Assembly (NCBI RefSeq): GCF_900964775.1 | Contig: NC_041806.1 | Coordinates: 23,245,488 to 23,309,487, forward strand | DNA length: 64,000 nt | From: Scleropages formosus | Taxonomy: Eukaryota > Chordata > Actinopteri > Osteoglossiformes > Osteoglossidae | Reading direction: 5' to 3' | Shown: one piece after another, positions 34,353-48,240 of the stretch | How positions within the stretch are numbered: position 1 is the first letter of the stretch | Layout: the number at the start of each line of letters is the position of its first letter | Program-made: the position numbers and the translations under genes | The notes under the pieces: generated by a model | The model's input: the letters and a program-made list of their open reading frames with translations, nothing else | Databases searched by the model: none | What the model was told of the DNA's origin: nothing

Positions 34353-36744
34353 GTAAGGCGCGCGCGCCCAGAGAGTTCACTTACGTTTGGTGGCGTCGAC
34401 CGTTCGCGCCCGTTTCTGAAGGAAAACACTGTATTTTGACAGTTTCTCAAGTGAACTTTTCTAAAATGTGTGCAGTGTCGAAGCATGAATCCGTTTCCTC
34501 TCTGTTGTGGTGGTGTTTTATCGAGTTTATCCAGGCGCTCGATACACACACACAGTCGTAAAATGCAGACAGAGGGGGAAGCATGATTATTATCTCGCAT
34601 GATTATTTTAAGGTTTCTTAACTAGATGAAAACAATATATTTATAACGAATACCTTAACTTAACGTCCATCCGTAGAATATTACGAAATACAATATTTCA
34701 TCAGCAAGGGAGGCGCACATCACATGATGATCTGAAAAAAATATACATTAATCTTTTTTTTAATTAAATTTTTTGATTTTTGAGTAAGAAAACCCGGGGA
34801 AGAAGAACAGAAAAACAGCTGATTTAGTACAGATGACTCACTCAGTTTGCTTCCTCTTTTTCTGTTATTATAAAATATTTGTTTATGGTGGATAAAAATA
34901 CCCATTCCCGGAGGAATGGATTAAATGTGGTTATAATCGCCCTTAATCTCATACGCGCTCTCCGTCCGGATTTTGTACTCTGAAAATGAGATAGAAAACC
35001 AGCACAAGCTTTCACATATCCGATAAATCAATTTCTTATTTTGGAAACCACGCAGCAAATTTTATTTCTTAATGATAACATGAACATACCTTCACTAGGT
35101 GTACTGGATAAGAAATGTTAATGAGGGGAAAAAAAGCCCGAGACTTTTAATAACAGTTTTTGTTCACATGATTTGCTTGTATAACTTTTGACTTCAGTTT
35201 TTGCCTACTTTTATGAAGCAGACTGTTCAGCTGCTAAAAATTATGACAAATTTGCTCATAATTCAAGGTCGTAAGTGTACATGGGATCAACATCAGAAAT
35301 ATACACGGGTTTCTAACTTTGAGGATGCTTTCTTTTAGATAAGAGCTTGCAATTATTGAAAATTATGTCTTTGTGAAGCAGGGAAGGGCTGGCTTCAAAC
35401 AGTGCTGTGAAGTTCGCCTCCAAAGTGTCCTGGAGATGAACTGTAAAAAGACACTGGTATCTGTAAATAGACCTTTCTTAACCCAGTGAATGCCAGCTTT
35501 AAAAACACAAGAATTTTTTAAAGGAAAAACTTCATGTTTACCTTTAAAAATGTTATGATATTCAGATGGATCACCAATGAAGAGCAACACAGTTCGGTGT
35601 TTGAGACCCATGGTTACGGGAGCCATAAAAACAGGCAGTGGCGCCGAACCAAACCAGTTAATCCGTGCGATGTTTTCTTGGGAAGTTCTTGGAAGCCAAG
35701 CCAGAAAACGATAATTGCAACTCCTTTGGAGTTTGTATAGTAACTAAGATAAGTGCTCACACTATCTCCTGTCCAAAGAGTGGTTAAAGACTAAGTCATT
35801 TTCTCAGGCTCTGTGTCCAGTGGAACCACATTACTCAACTGCTCAACCAAAACAAAACGTAGAGTTCAAAGACCGCTTTGCCCTTTAGAAAATTCCGCAG
35901 CATATGCAGCCCTCTGACCGAAAACGTTTTCTCAGCATTGCTTCAGCTTTGGCGCAATACTTAAGATGCATAGAATGATTGCTATTAATATTCAAGAGTC
36001 ATAATAAGCAGGAGGTCATCATGGGGAAAAAAAATAAGATGGAGAAGACGTTTAAATGCAGGATGCCTGCTGAAACAAGAGTTTCCAGGTGCCGCCGCTG
36101 CTTAGGAGCGCTGTGGAGGAGAAGACAGGAGAGGCTTAAAAACGGGCCACCTTCAGTGTGTAAAAATAGAACAGAAGCAGAAGTAATGGCTAGACTGGGA
36201 AAAATGAGCCCATCTTACTGGAGAACTGGGGCAGGTTAAGCTGTGCTCTTGGAATTTGGGAGGAGAGTGGAAAATAATGCTAATTTCGGTTAAGTTGCAT
36301 CCATAGAATTTAATGTTTAACAACGGCCAAGTGAAATGTTTAAAATATTTTTTTTCTTTTTTATATTAAAGAAAACATCTAGGAAGACTCCACAGACCTT
36401 CATGAGTAGAGATATTCCTCTGGTGATGACCTAATGTTCTCCTAAACTTGAGAATTCCAGAACCACCAGGTAAAAGCATGATTGAACTTCTGTTCAAGTT
36501 TTCTTTCGGTGATGTCTCTGTGTGTGCAGTTCTTTTATCGTCATCTTATTACCGTGGTTTATGTAAATGACAAAATTATAAGGAATAGAGAGTTACATTA
36601 TAAAGGGAGTTACTGTGGAATTATAATACTGACCTGGGGGCATATGATTATGTAATGGGAATAAAAGTCAATGCACCTCAGCAACAGTCAACTTTACGTC
36701 AGCATGCAGCTGACATGAAATTAAATTACTTTATTCTTCCAAGA

Positions 36745-36922
36745 GAGATGGTGCAGTGGGTTTGGCCTGTACCTGCTCTCTGGTGGGTCTGGGGTTCAAG
36801 TCCCACTTGGGGTGCCTTGTGACAGACTGGCGCCCTGTCCTGGGTGTGTCCCCTCCAGCCTTGTGCCTTGTGTTGTTGGCTTAGGCTCCTGCTTGGGATA
36901 AGCAGCTTCAGACAGTGTGTAT
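36745..36922 (+). mobile_element. tRNA-derived SINE, family B
   Basis: Head gatggtgcagtgggtttggc, B box ggggttcaagtcccac, and the body ctgtcctgggtgtgtcccct. Several bases differ from the younger copies, and the TG tail is short. Confidence 0.8.
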
Positions 36923-37475
36923 TCTTCTGTGTATTGGTGGTTCTTAAAGGGTTATGATTCCGGCTTCTTTACTGATATTCAGATTTACCTTTTCAAAGAA
37001 CAGCTTCTTTGCCCATGGAATATGAACCAAACACTTTCTGGTTTCATCTTGTGCTCCAAGAAGCGTTTGTCCTCTTTCTGTTAGTGTCAGTGTTATTGAT
37101 TATTAAATCTGAATCTGAAATCTGAACCTCTTTTTGCTTAACCTCCATTTAACCCCTTTAATATTGCCGGGGTTATGATTTTCACTGCGGGGTAGAGGGT
37201 AAATGTAGAGATTAGAAAGCAGGGTCTGCTTGAGCAGGTGTGTTTTAGCAATTCTCGTATGGCATGGGTGTGTAGTACTGTTGTGGGACAAAAACATTGT
37301 ACTTCCTAGATAATGGCAGAGTTTGCTGCTATGGAGACAGCAGGGAACATACGCACTGACATCTCGGAGTGACTTGAAGTGAGGTACTCTGTCAATCATT
37401 ACCTAAGATGCAGTCTTGTGTTAGAAGTTCCTTTTCCCATGCTTAGCAATATAGGGCTGCATTATATGGGCTACA

Positions 37476-38960
37476 TATATCAGAATCAGAATCCAATTTA
37501 TTTGGCCAAGTATGCACATACATACAGGGAATCTGGCTTTGGTTCCCAGTGGCTCATAGTGTAGAGTAGACAAACGCAACACACATATATACACATATAA
37601 ACATACTATACATACATACAAGTGCAGATATGGGAAGGAATAAATAATGATGGGGGGAATAAGTAAGAGGGAGAGAGTATTGCACAGGCTAACAAACAGC
37701 TGTTCATGGACATAACAGTGTGCGGAAAGAAAATATTTTTGTATCTGGTTGTTTTGGCGCACAGTGATCTGTAGCGTCTGCCGGATAGGAGAAGTTCAAA
37801 AAAGCTGTGGCCTGGGTGAGAGGGGTCTGTCACAATTTTCCCTGCCCGTTTCCTGATTCTGGAGGCAGGGCAGTCTGGAACCAATGACCGTTTCTACAGA
37901 GCTGACTATACCGTGCAGCCTGTTCTTTTCTTCTTTGCTTGCTGATCCAAACCAGACTGTGATGGAGGAGCTGAGTACAGACTCAATGACTGCTGTGTAG
38001 AACTGGATCAGCAGCTCCTGTGGCAGGTTGAACTTCCTCAGCTTGTACAGGAAGTGCATCCTCTACTGGGCCTTTTTTTGTGATGGACACGGTGTTGGTT
38101 TTCCACTTTTGGTCCTGAGAAATTGTAGATCCTAGGAACTTAAAGGTGTCCGCCACTGATACAGCATTGTAAAAATGAAGAGGGGAGGCAGTATTAGGGG
38201 GGTTCCTCCTGAAATCCACTGTCATCTCCACCGTTTTCAGTGTATTTAGCTCCAGATTGTTCTGACTGCATCAGTGGACCAGATGTTCCACCTCCCATCT
38301 ATATGCGGACTCATCACCATTTCTGATGAGTCCTACTAAGGTTGTGTGTTCTGCACACTTAAGGAGCTTTACAGAGGGGTCCCTTGAAGTGCAGTTGTTG
38401 GTGTAGAGGGAGAAGAGCAGTGGGGAGCGCACACATCCCTGGGGAGAACCAGTGCTGATTGTGCAGGAATTGGATGTGAACTTCCCCAGTCTCACCTGCT
38501 CCCTCCTGTTTGTCAGGAACAGTGAGCTGGGCAAGTTTACTGTGAAGGAGTCCTGGGGTGATGGTTTTAAATGCGGAGCTGAAATGTCCAAACAAGACTC
38601 TTGCATACGTTCCTGGATTTTCCAGGTGCTGCAGGATGTAGTGGAGGCATCATCCACTGACCTGTTTGGCCGATAGGTGAACTGAAGGAGATCCATTAGG
38701 GGACCCGTAATGTCCTTTAGATGGGCCAGGACCCGTCTTTTAAAGGTATTCGTGACCACAGATGTCAAAGCAACAGGCCTGTAGTCATTTAACCCTGTAA
38801 TGGATGATTTTTTTGGGGGACCAGTCCGATTGTGGACAGTTTGAAGTAGGAGAGAACTTTGCACAGTTCTAGTGATCTGTTGAAAATCCGTGTGAACAGG
38901 AGCCAACTGAGCAGGACAGGTTTTCAGACAGGAAGGTGAGATACCATCTGGGCCTAGTGT
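37476..38960 (-). mobile_element. CR1/L2-group LINE fragment, broken
   Basis: Read on the minus strand, pieces of a reverse transcriptase appear in order in several frames. 38906-38271 carries DYRPVALTSVVTNTFKRRVL and STGSPQGCVRSPLLFSLYTN; 38231-37983 carries MEMTVDFRRNPP and FKFLGSTISQDQKWK; 38059-37796 carries LPQELLIQFYTAVIESVLSS; 37884-37760 carries the DPSHPGHSFFELLLSGRRYR end. The catalytic FADD region reads CAEHTT. Frame changes and in-frame losses separate the pieces. The 3' terminus (cagaatccaatttatttggc on the plus strand) is kept; the endonuclease part is missing, so it is 5'-truncated. Confidence 0.85.
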
Positions 38961-39279
38961 TTTCCTGGTCTTTTGTTTCTGGATGAGAAGTACAGTATAT
39001 ATAAGCAGTATAATTCATAAGTTATATACACGAGGAAAGCTAAAATAGATTATTTGCTTTTTACTTGCTGGGATTCTTCCAAGATTTTTGGATGAAAGAT
39101 TAACCTGATGCTGAAGGTTATACTTAACTGAAAATGATTTTTACACTTCTGGCAACAATAGTCCAATATGTAGCATTTTACTTTTCTGATCTATTCATCC
39201 TTTCACATAGCAGAGTATGACATTGAATAGAGATCAAGTCAAAAGATCACCTGAAGTAAGACAAACAGGCCTGTCTTGA

Positions 39280-39740
39280 ATCTTTAGTCTCAGATCCTCC
39301 CATGCTGTTGGGCACATCGGGCGACAAAGTCTCTCCACCTCTGCCGGTCCTCTGCCAACGCTTCAGCTTCGTTCCAGGATACGCCAGCGAACTTAAGATC
39401 GTTGATGAAAGTTCGACGCCAGGTGGTGCGGGGACGGCCCCGGCCACGCCTGCCCCCCGGGGGGCACCAGTGCATTGCCACCCGGGGGAATGCGATGTTG
39501 TTGCATTTGTAAAATATGCCCGGCTAGCCTGAATCGTTGTTGCGTGATTGTAACTTGAAGGCTGCTGGAATTTCCCCGGCGCAAGACTTCTTTGTTGGTA
39601 ATGCGGTCGATGTACTGGATCTTGAGAATCCGCCAGAGACATCGTTGGTGGAATGCAATTATCCTGCAAACAGTGTTTGCCTTGCTTTAGCTTCCAAGTT
39701 TCACATGCGTAGATTGCGGTTGGGACAACAATGGAGGCAT
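39280..39740 (-). mobile_element. C-terminal fragment of another LINE ORF
   Basis: The minus strand encodes RFRLAGHILQMQQHRIPPGG (39538-39479) and, in another frame, GRRGRGRPRTTWRRTFINDL then SWNEAEALAEDRQRWRDFVA. This is the basic tail found at the C-terminus of several LINE reverse transcriptases. The frame change lies near 39480. The clade cannot be told from so little. Confidence 0.75.
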
Positions 39741-39879
39741 GTAGTCTTTAATAGATGTTTTTTTTTTTTTTAACATCATCATTTTGTTTAGCTGTAAAGT
39801 GCCGCAGTAACATTATGAGGCTGTTTTCTTTTATACTGGCCTAGAAGTTTATATTTCTGGTATCTGACACTTTTTTCCC

Positions 39880-40055
39880 CAAAGCCACTTACACTGTTAA
39901 GCTAGTTACAATTATTTATACAGTTAGGTAATTTCACTGGAGCAGATTAGGTTTAGCCCCTTTTGCAAGGATTCTCCAGCTGGAGGTTGAATTTGAGCCT
40001 TCAACGTTTGTATCCAAAGGCAGCAGTCTAACCCCTACACTACCAGCTTCCCCTG
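39880..40055 (-). mobile_element. tRNA-derived SINE, family A
   Basis: In plus orientation one sees the reversed tail (ccaaagccacttacactgtt), the reversed body (atttatacagttaggtaatt) and the reversed head (ggcagcagtctaacccctac). It is moderately diverged. Confidence 0.75.
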
Positions 40056-41020
40056 AAAGGGGTTGAACTGCAGAGCTCTTTAACACAAGGCTACTACCTT
40101 AACCGTTTGCCTACACATGGGACCAACCCTTTGAACGTTTGGAGCGATGACAAATGTGAATTAGTTATCCTGAAAGTGTACTTTGTTCAGGCGGCAGGAC
40201 TCAGCATTTACAGTAACGCAGGAGGTTACCTTTCCTACTTTGAGCTCAGGGCTTGTAAACCTTTGTCAGTCACACCATTGATCTCTTACTAAATATTTCT
40301 AGTTAAAAGCTATTAATAACTACACGAAACTTTTGTGAAATGTTTTCTGTGTTGCACACTGTGTTACCAGTATGTAAGATCCTTTACAGCATATCTTGCA
40401 GGACTATAGTGTGAAATACATGTATAACCCAAGATCTAAATTTTCACCAAAGGTCAAAAGGTTAACTGTGATGGTTGAGGATGAGTTGAGCAATGTGGTC
40501 TTTTCCAAAATGTGCTCCGTAGCCATTAAGCCATGTGGAATAAGGGCGACATAGCTTATACCCTGGGAAATGTGGCATGATGATTCCTCTTTTTATCTAA
40601 ATATTTTTAATAGAAGTTACAGTACTGGACATCCCTTCACAGTGGCACACTAGTGAAGGACCTTACCTGGCAAGCAGCATGTTCAAAACTCATGATGGTA
40701 TTCAGCTGTTATAAAAGTGTGCAAAGTCCTTAACCTGAACCGCTTCAGTAGGTTTTCAGATTTGAAAGAATAATATAGTAAGAAGTGTAACTGTGCGAGG
40801 GAGGTTACCTAAAGGTCAGAACCTGCTCTTGCTGACATAAGAAGAGACTTGTGTTTGACCCTCTTTGTTTTTGTGGTATAATAACCAACTCCTGATAGAT
40901 TTCATCACTGGCTTTAAAGAAAGACAAATAAAGTGGCTTTGTCACTCCGTAGAGATCACTTGAGGGTGTCCTGTATTCAAAACCAAAAATTTCTGATGCA
41001 AGACCATGCATATATACTGG

Positions 41021-41027
<7 letters not shown>

Positions 41028-41072
<45 letters not shown>

Positions 41073-41240
41073 GAGTGAAGCTACTTGTCCCAAGCAGGGT
41101 TACGGCGAGCTGGAGCCTAACCTGGCAACACAGGGTGCAAGGTTGGAGGGGGAGGGGACACACCCAGGATGGGATGCCAGTCCATTGCAAGGCACCCCAA
41201 GCAGGGCTAGAACCCCAGACCCACCAGAGAGCAGGCACAG
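41028..41240 (-). mobile_element. SINE family B with long (CA)n tail, head missing
   Basis: (CA)n at about 41028-41068 is the complement of the family's TG tail. The body runs to the B box (gggctagaacccc on the plus strand) and stops near 41235, so the A box is absent. The first bases past the SINE begin a 26-base sequence repeated at 42501. Confidence 0.8.
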
Positions 41241-41261
41241 TGCTTCCTTTTGGGTCACTGC
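41236..41261. repeat. Exact 26-base direct repeat, copy 1 (copy 2 at 42501-42526)
   Basis: Both copies begin cacagtgcttccttttgggt and are identical for 26 bases. Weaker similarity continues for about 30 bases (ttcctata shared). This may be a fragment of an unnamed dispersed repeat. Confidence 0.8.
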
Positions 41262-42500
41262 ACATGCATGATTGTTTCCTATATAAAAACCAAACAGGCT
41301 TTTCCTCTTGATTATTCTGTAAATCCTCTGTTGATAACTTGGACATAAAATGACTTTTTTTCCGTCTCTGAGATTTTGAACTGGTCTAAAAAGGATCAGC
41401 AAAATAAAAAGTCCATTAGACCAGTTAATTCCAGGAATCGTGACATTCGCTAGATTCAGAATTTCAGCCAATAATTAGCTGGGACTGGCAAAATATTAAT
41501 ATAGAATTATAATAAACAATAATTTAAATCTGTTATGGACCATCATTATCATATTATTAAAGATATTTTCATATTTCTGCAGTATCTCAGAAAGGGACAA
41601 TTTCTCCACCCCCACACTTTGGCATTTCTTTAGAGCTCAGTAGCACCTCATGAGCAATTACAGATCGCAGGAGAAAACTATCTTTGAGGCTTACACACTA
41701 AATGCTGACTTGCTTCATGTGCTAGCTGATGTGCTGGTGTAACATTGACAGAGACCTGGTCCATGGGATGATGGCGCAGAGGGAGGGGGAATGGGGTGGA
41801 ACCACTTTGTACACAATGTTTCCTGGATGCAGACTAGTGTGGCGTCGGTGGCTTCACAGAGAAGATGATTCTCCCTGGGAGGAGAAAGGGCACTCAATGT
41901 CACTTAGATTGGATAATAGGGTTTCTGTGTTGTTTCCTACCATTTCATTTTGCAGGCACGTAAACCTCAAAACACACGCACAGAACCCAGAGTGGCAATT
42001 TGATCATCAGGGAAAAGTCTCAAAGCAAAGTAGGGAAAAAAAATCTCCAAACTTGGCTGAGAATTCAGCCCACCAGCTACTCCAAGTCTCTACGTAACAC
42101 AGGGAACTCCAAATGTTGGTAATAAACCCTTACTTCGAGGCTCCCAACTGCATGCGCGCACACGGACTCACACGCACACTCACACACACAAACAAAATGA
42201 GGTCTGTGTCAGAATAGGGCTGTAATTTCAGCATTTTTGTAATGTAAAAGTTGCATGAGTCGGAGAGGGCATGTTTAGCCCTCCCGTTTGGATCTTCAGT
42301 CAGTTCCATGCACAGTAAGAAACCAACACTTCCAGCCAGAGTGCAGCAGGTGACTTTATCTCCGTCTTTGCTCTTTCCTCTACCCCAACATCCTCTCTCT
42401 AAAGACACAACGTCTGTGTGTGCAAACCCTGTCAAGTGTGGAGAAGCTCAAGGAAGGTGAAGGATGCAGACTGTCACGGTGCAAGAGAGGCGGCATGTGA

Positions 42501-42526
42501 CACAGTGCTTCCTTTTGGGTCACTGC
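42501..42526. repeat. Exact 26-base direct repeat, copy 2
   Basis: Partner of 41236-41261, 1.27 kb away in the same orientation. No SINE family B sequence precedes this copy. Confidence 0.8.
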
Positions 42527-45049
42527 GCGTGCTCTTGCCGAATCTCCTTCCTATAAGATGGGTATCGTTGAAGAGAGATGCTTTCTGTGGTGTGGACCAC
42601 CTTTGCATCACCGTCCTGTTTACAGGATCATTTTTATTACATGCCTCTATGGCTGTCATATTCCAGCAGTTGTTTATTTTAGACTGTAACCTTTGAACTG
42701 CCAGATTAATCTGCACAGAGATTAAAAGATGCGAGATCTTCCAGAGATCCATCTGTGGTGTTTTTACGCACAAGGATTACCATCCTCATTTTCTTTCCTT
42801 TTTCTATTAGTGTGCTCCTGCAAGGATGTTCTGATGTTTGAACAGAGTTCCCGCCGCACTTTTTCAGTTTTAGAGGCCGTTAATGACAAACCGCAGTAAA
42901 AGCTTTCAATACCTTTCTTTCCTCTTCTTGGAACAGCAACCTTTAAATCACATGGAGCATTTGATTTTATTTGCGGCAAATTAAAGCTGCATTCATGCCA
43001 TGTAATCTTGTGATGAGATTGTGACAGGATTAGATGCTCAGCGTGACACACTAAAACACAATGTCTGACTTTCACAATTTATACATACTATGAATAACAG
43101 TTATGTACGGTATCGCAGTTATGGGTTACTGGTAATGTAAAGCAAATTTTGTTTCTGTTTATATCTAGGTTGCCATTGAATTATTACTGCCCTGCTATGG
43201 TATAGTTTCAGGTATGACTTTTTAATAGATTTTCGCTTGAATGTTGTGAGCTTCCAGTTCTGCCTTGTGCAAACTTTGGTCTGAATGAACTTGATCATAA
43301 TTCCCCTTCTGTATGGCCAGATAGAATTAACCAGTTCCATTCATTTGTCAGACAAAGAGCCAGGTTTCATGTTTCACTGTGATCATGCATTGTATTGTAC
43401 GATAACTTTAAAGATGCATCACACCCGCTGTCCTCTAAGTGATTAATGGTTCAGACTAATTCGCCACTGCTATTGGTTACTATTAATAATGACAGAATTT
43501 AAAAAAGTGGCAGCCAACAATCTCAGTGTAGAGTAGTAGCTAGACAGACTGATCAGGATGTTGTGGATGAGACACCATTGTACCTTCGACTCATGATATT
43601 GGGATTTCCACCCACGGAAATTGCCTACTTTGATACTCACAACTGTTGTAGGGGTTTTTAATAAATGTGGATTAAATAGCAATGAAGAAATTCTGATTGT
43701 CACAAAAGTAGACTGTTAGAAGGCAGCGTGATGAGTGCAGATACTTTCTGTAACTCCTGTGTTCGTGACACCACAGTTGAATTTATTGGATGAATTTTAA
43801 ACCCCGGCAGACCCCCTCCTGCCTGGGACGGCACCCCTCCCCCGACTGCGAGGCATCTGTCTCAGACCGTAAAGCAGCAGTCGGAAGTCTGGCTGGTGTT
43901 TGTTATCCTTTGCAAAGCTGTCCTGTCGTGGGCTTTCATTTGTTGCATTTGCAGTGCTACATAAGGGTGTGATGTGAGGTCAAAACCCTTCTGTCAGCCC
44001 CAGATGCCAGTGTGTGTGTGTTACTACCATGTTTGTCAGCCTGGGAGGCACGTGAAGTACTGCGATTCAGTGATTTCAATGGGCTTTCCCTCTCTGTTAT
44101 CTCCTGTTTCTCCTCTACTGCCCCTGGGGGTTAGTGGTTCATTTTATATTAAACTCTGCTGTAATGTTCTGCTCTACCAGTAGGGGGTGGCGTAGTGGTG
44201 GGGACTTAATGAGACAGTTTGTTCTCAGGCCAGATGTTCACTGTGTCTGAGAGGATTAAGGACTCACTGGGCCGTTGGTGACCGTGTGTCTCGTGGTTCT
44301 GTCTCTTTTCAGCATCCCTAGGCAACCGTGCAGAATCTTGAGGCCAAAGCCAACAGTTGAGCTGGGAACTGTAATACACCTGTTTATTTTGCACAGTGGA
44401 CATTGTTGCTTCACCAGTTGAAACTAAATGAAGGGATGTGAAATTCTTGCACTGCAGTCTGGATGCTCTGCCTTACACAGCTACGATGACATGATGATGA
44501 TGACGATGATATGTTGTTACTGTGAATCACGTTTCATACTTATTCAGCTGGACCTGTAAACGAGTTTGAAGCATGTGACCATTTTGCCTGAGAACTGCAC
44601 AGGATGTTGGGACGGTGCTTATATATCACCGCTTCGGTGTCACATGAGTTAATTTGCTGCATAAGCTCTAAGTTTTGAAGACCCAGAAATGATGACATAA
44701 TGTTTATGAAGCCTCTTTGTTGGCAACACAGAATTATTATGATGCGTTTCTCCAGACAGCTGTGCACTGTGCTTGCACACTGTGCAGCACTTCACTAGCA
44801 CACGGCAGAACTTTGCATATTACTCTTCTGCTGCCCTGCAGAACGGCATTTCGGCATTTTGGCCAGGTTCGTGGAAGCTGATGGGCAGTCCTGTGGATTG
44901 TACGCAACTCGTGCTCTTGGCTGAACCTGTGAGGGCTTAAGGGGAGAGCCAAACAATGACATCCGGACAAACGTGTTCATCTGAGTCTGAGTGCCGGCAG
45001 GTACGGCAGTGTTAAGTTAATCTGAAATTGAGATGAATGTTGGAGGGCA

Positions 45050-45265
45050 GTGGGGGCACAGTGGCGCAGTGGGTTGGACCGGCTCCTGCTCTCTGGTGGG
45101 TCTGGGGTTCGAGTCCCGCTTGGGCTGCCTTGCGACGGACTGGCGTCCCGTCCTGGGTGTGTCCCCTCCCTCTCCGGCCTTACGCCCTGTGTTGCCGGGT
45201 AGGCTCCGGTTCCCCGCGACCCCGTATGGGACAAGCGGTTCAGAAAGTGTGTGTGTGTGTGTGTG
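45050..45265 (+). mobile_element. tRNA-derived SINE, family B
   Basis: A well preserved copy: head cagtggcgcagtgggttgga, B box ggggttcgagtcccgc, body and a (TG)8-type tail. The sequence gttggagggca occurs on both sides (45040 and 45266), consistent with an 11-base target duplication. Confidence 0.9.
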
Positions 45266-48240
45266 TTGGAGGGCATACTCTGCTTCTGTGTGTGACACCT
45301 CTCAGTTGTTGAAATTTATGCAATCAAGAGCTTGTGGGAGGCTTCTGTTTTGATTTGAGGTGGAACATAATGGTTAAAGCACTTTGGAACTAAACTGCTG
45401 GACATTCTAGTGGATGCAACTTGTTTTCCTTATTTATTGTCTATGCTTGCTTTTATGTATCCTTTTATGCTACCTGAAAAATTTCCAGTGCATTTATATT
45501 GATTACCCACAAAAGGCAAATAAACTTTGATCATTTCAGAAATCCGTGTTCACTGGAAATGAGCGCAACATTTACACAAGAGAGAATTTTATGTGCAGGT
45601 GTACAAACACAGTGTACAAGAGCGTTAAAAACTATTTGTCCAGCTTTTATTGCAGACCTCTGAGAGGGAGAAAGAGAGACTGTCCCAGATCACATGACAT
45701 CTGTGTTCACACAGAGCATGCTCAGTTCATCCACAGAAAGAGAAGTCACAGAGAGAGAAGGAGAGGGAGAGTTGGGACAGGGGCCGGGGGTCTAGAAGAG
45801 TGAATAAGGGGAGAGACCTGGAATCCATCTCTGAGCAACAGGTGCTTCAGCAAGTGACCCACCCCCAGAGGACAGGCCAGGGTGGATGCATCATTGTGGT
45901 TCACAGTGCTGTACCAGGATTCACGCTTCACAGTGCTGCGCAGAGCTGGGACTTCAGCTGGAAATTTGCCAGGACCCAGTTGCTGTCGGTGCTGTTGTCA
46001 CAGCTCAGAGCTTTGGGAGATCTGGGGCTCTCGGGATGAGCGTTGAGCTCCGCAGGGACACGTGGTCCTTCGTGGGAAATACCCGGAGCGGGTGAGAATA
46101 ACCCATTTGGAGCGAATCAGTGTGGGTGGTGGGCATGTGAACCTTTGTCTGGGCTGTGGTACTGTGGTTCTGACTTGTGATGTTGTTGCCATATTGTTGA
46201 CGTTGTAAAGCTCAAGGAAAGTTGGGCTCTTGATGTGTTTGTGTTTTATTATGTTGGTCCTTTAATGTCCTGAAATGAAATTAGTACGCTTTGTCCTACT
46301 TCTGGTAGCAGTTTCAGCTCTCGACCTTTCTAAAGTTCGTTACCATGGCTTCATGTCCTACCTTTGTGAAGGTCTTTGTTTGACAGCCAACTACACCAAG
46401 ACTCACAGGATGTAAGCCTCTTTTTGTGTCATGCCATCTTTTGAAGAGTACACCATCAAGCAGTTGTCCCAAGTCTTTTTTTTTAGAGGCTCTCCATGGA
46501 AAGGAATTGTGAGCATCTAAATATGTCTCCCCCCAGTTCCACATGATGTATTTTTTCAGTTTGTCCCAGACTTGGAACAGGCAGTACTGAGAGACACCAG
46601 AGACTGCTGTAGTGGGATAGACCATAGAGCTAAAAGGGACAGGTGAGAAGATGGTCAGTGGTATGGCTCCTCCCTTGATAAACACCGGTTTGCTGTTTGA
46701 ATGGGTTCACTGTGTGTGTTGTGGTCTGTGCTAAGCCTCACGTTGGACAGCTGTTTACTCTGATAGGTAGGGCAGAGCTAAACCTTGCATATGGCACAGC
46801 TGTACATTCAACGGTCAAGGTCACACGTGTTGCTGGATTCATATTGGGATCCCTGATCAAGGCTGATTTGCATCTCAACATCTTGCTGTTTTTCTTTGAA
46901 GCAAAGAGGACTCCCACATCAAGACTTCAGGTCTCAACTCTTTGACCTTCTGTGTCAACACTACTGCTTTGTTGATAGATGCTTACGTGGTGGTGTTCCT
47001 GTGTGGGATGATGAAAAGGCGGCTAAAGCATCTGCCTCTGCTCCAAGTCCCTAAATCAAGTAAACAGATAATAATGAAAGAGAAGGGCCTGGGGCATAAG
47101 ATTGTTTGAAGGTGGGCCAATGAGCATTGGGATCCAGTCCCAAACAGTCCATTTCCCAAGGCGGTTACTCACCCGCCCTTTTATCAGTTGTCAGCATCAT
47201 GAAATTTAAAAGATAAAGGTTTTTGCTTGTCTATAAACTGCATGTCTTTTGTGATTTCTATGTGGGAGTAAAAGTAAGAGTTCAGTAGTTAGGCAATGAG
47301 AATACGAATAATTGGGAATAATTTACAATTTAGAGTAAACCAAGAAAGCCCTGTTCTGAGTAAAAAATTGTACTGCACTGACTGTCCCAGTTGCACCGAG
47401 GGTTAGGGTGGGTACAGCTTGTTTGTCCTCCAGTCCTTATACAGTTTTATCTCATGTTGTATCTGTTTCTGGGGCTGTGAGAATCATGTGATCCAATGTT
47501 TTGTAGATTCTGTATGACAACACTTTCTATACTTAATCTTCCCCAGTTGCTGTATTGGAGAGAAATCACAGCAAACTAAAGATATAGCTTTTTTACCACA
47601 ATTTAGTTTAATAACACAAGACATTTGAGACAAAATATATTGGAGGTAAGCTAAATACTGGAACCATCCAACAATTGATGAATATCACATAACTCATAAG
47701 GAGCAGGCCTACTCTTTGCCTACGTAATACCCTCAGTCCTTCGTATAATGCTGTCATACTATCCTAAACTGTCTGTAGTTGCATCTGGCACCATAGTTGC
47801 AAAGCCTGCACTTTTCTCCAGGATAAAGGATTTGGAAATCTATTCAACACGTCTTTTACAAAACATTCCATAATGTTTCTGTGACAACTGGATCTCCAGA
47901 TCGAGGAATTGCAAGGAAGGAATTTTACGTAATGCCTTTGAAATTCATGTTAGACTACTGCTTGTGGTGTCTCTTTTATAGCTGTTTTCTACTGGTGGCT
48001 CATATTCAACTGTCCGCATTACTTCACCTTTCAGTGGAGAAGCAGCAGAACAGTTTTACAAATTTATTTTGCTGGATATCTTACAAAAGCGCTTAGCTCA
48101 TGTTGTAGCTCATGACTCATCAGCAGGCACACTTCTCATGTTGCTCCTTGACTGCTGTGCCACCTGCTGATGACCAGTGGTATGACAGCGGTTTCTGTCT
48201 CTCACCTTACAGCAGTTCCCGGCTGACTGCAGCAGAGGTC

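Larger units (their letters stand above)
34353..48212 (+). other. Presumed CRACDL intron 1, repeat-rich, no coding exon seen
   Basis: A 13.9 kb stretch without recognisable host exons. Repeats found in it are listed separately: SINE copies near 36745, 39880, 41070 and 45050, LINE fragments at 37476-38960 and 39280-39740, and a 26-base direct repeat (41236 and 42501). The rest (34.4-36.7, 42.6-45.0 and 45.3-48.2 kb) is AT-rich sequence in which I see nothing definable. An additional 5' exon of CRACDL cannot be excluded. Confidence 0.55.
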
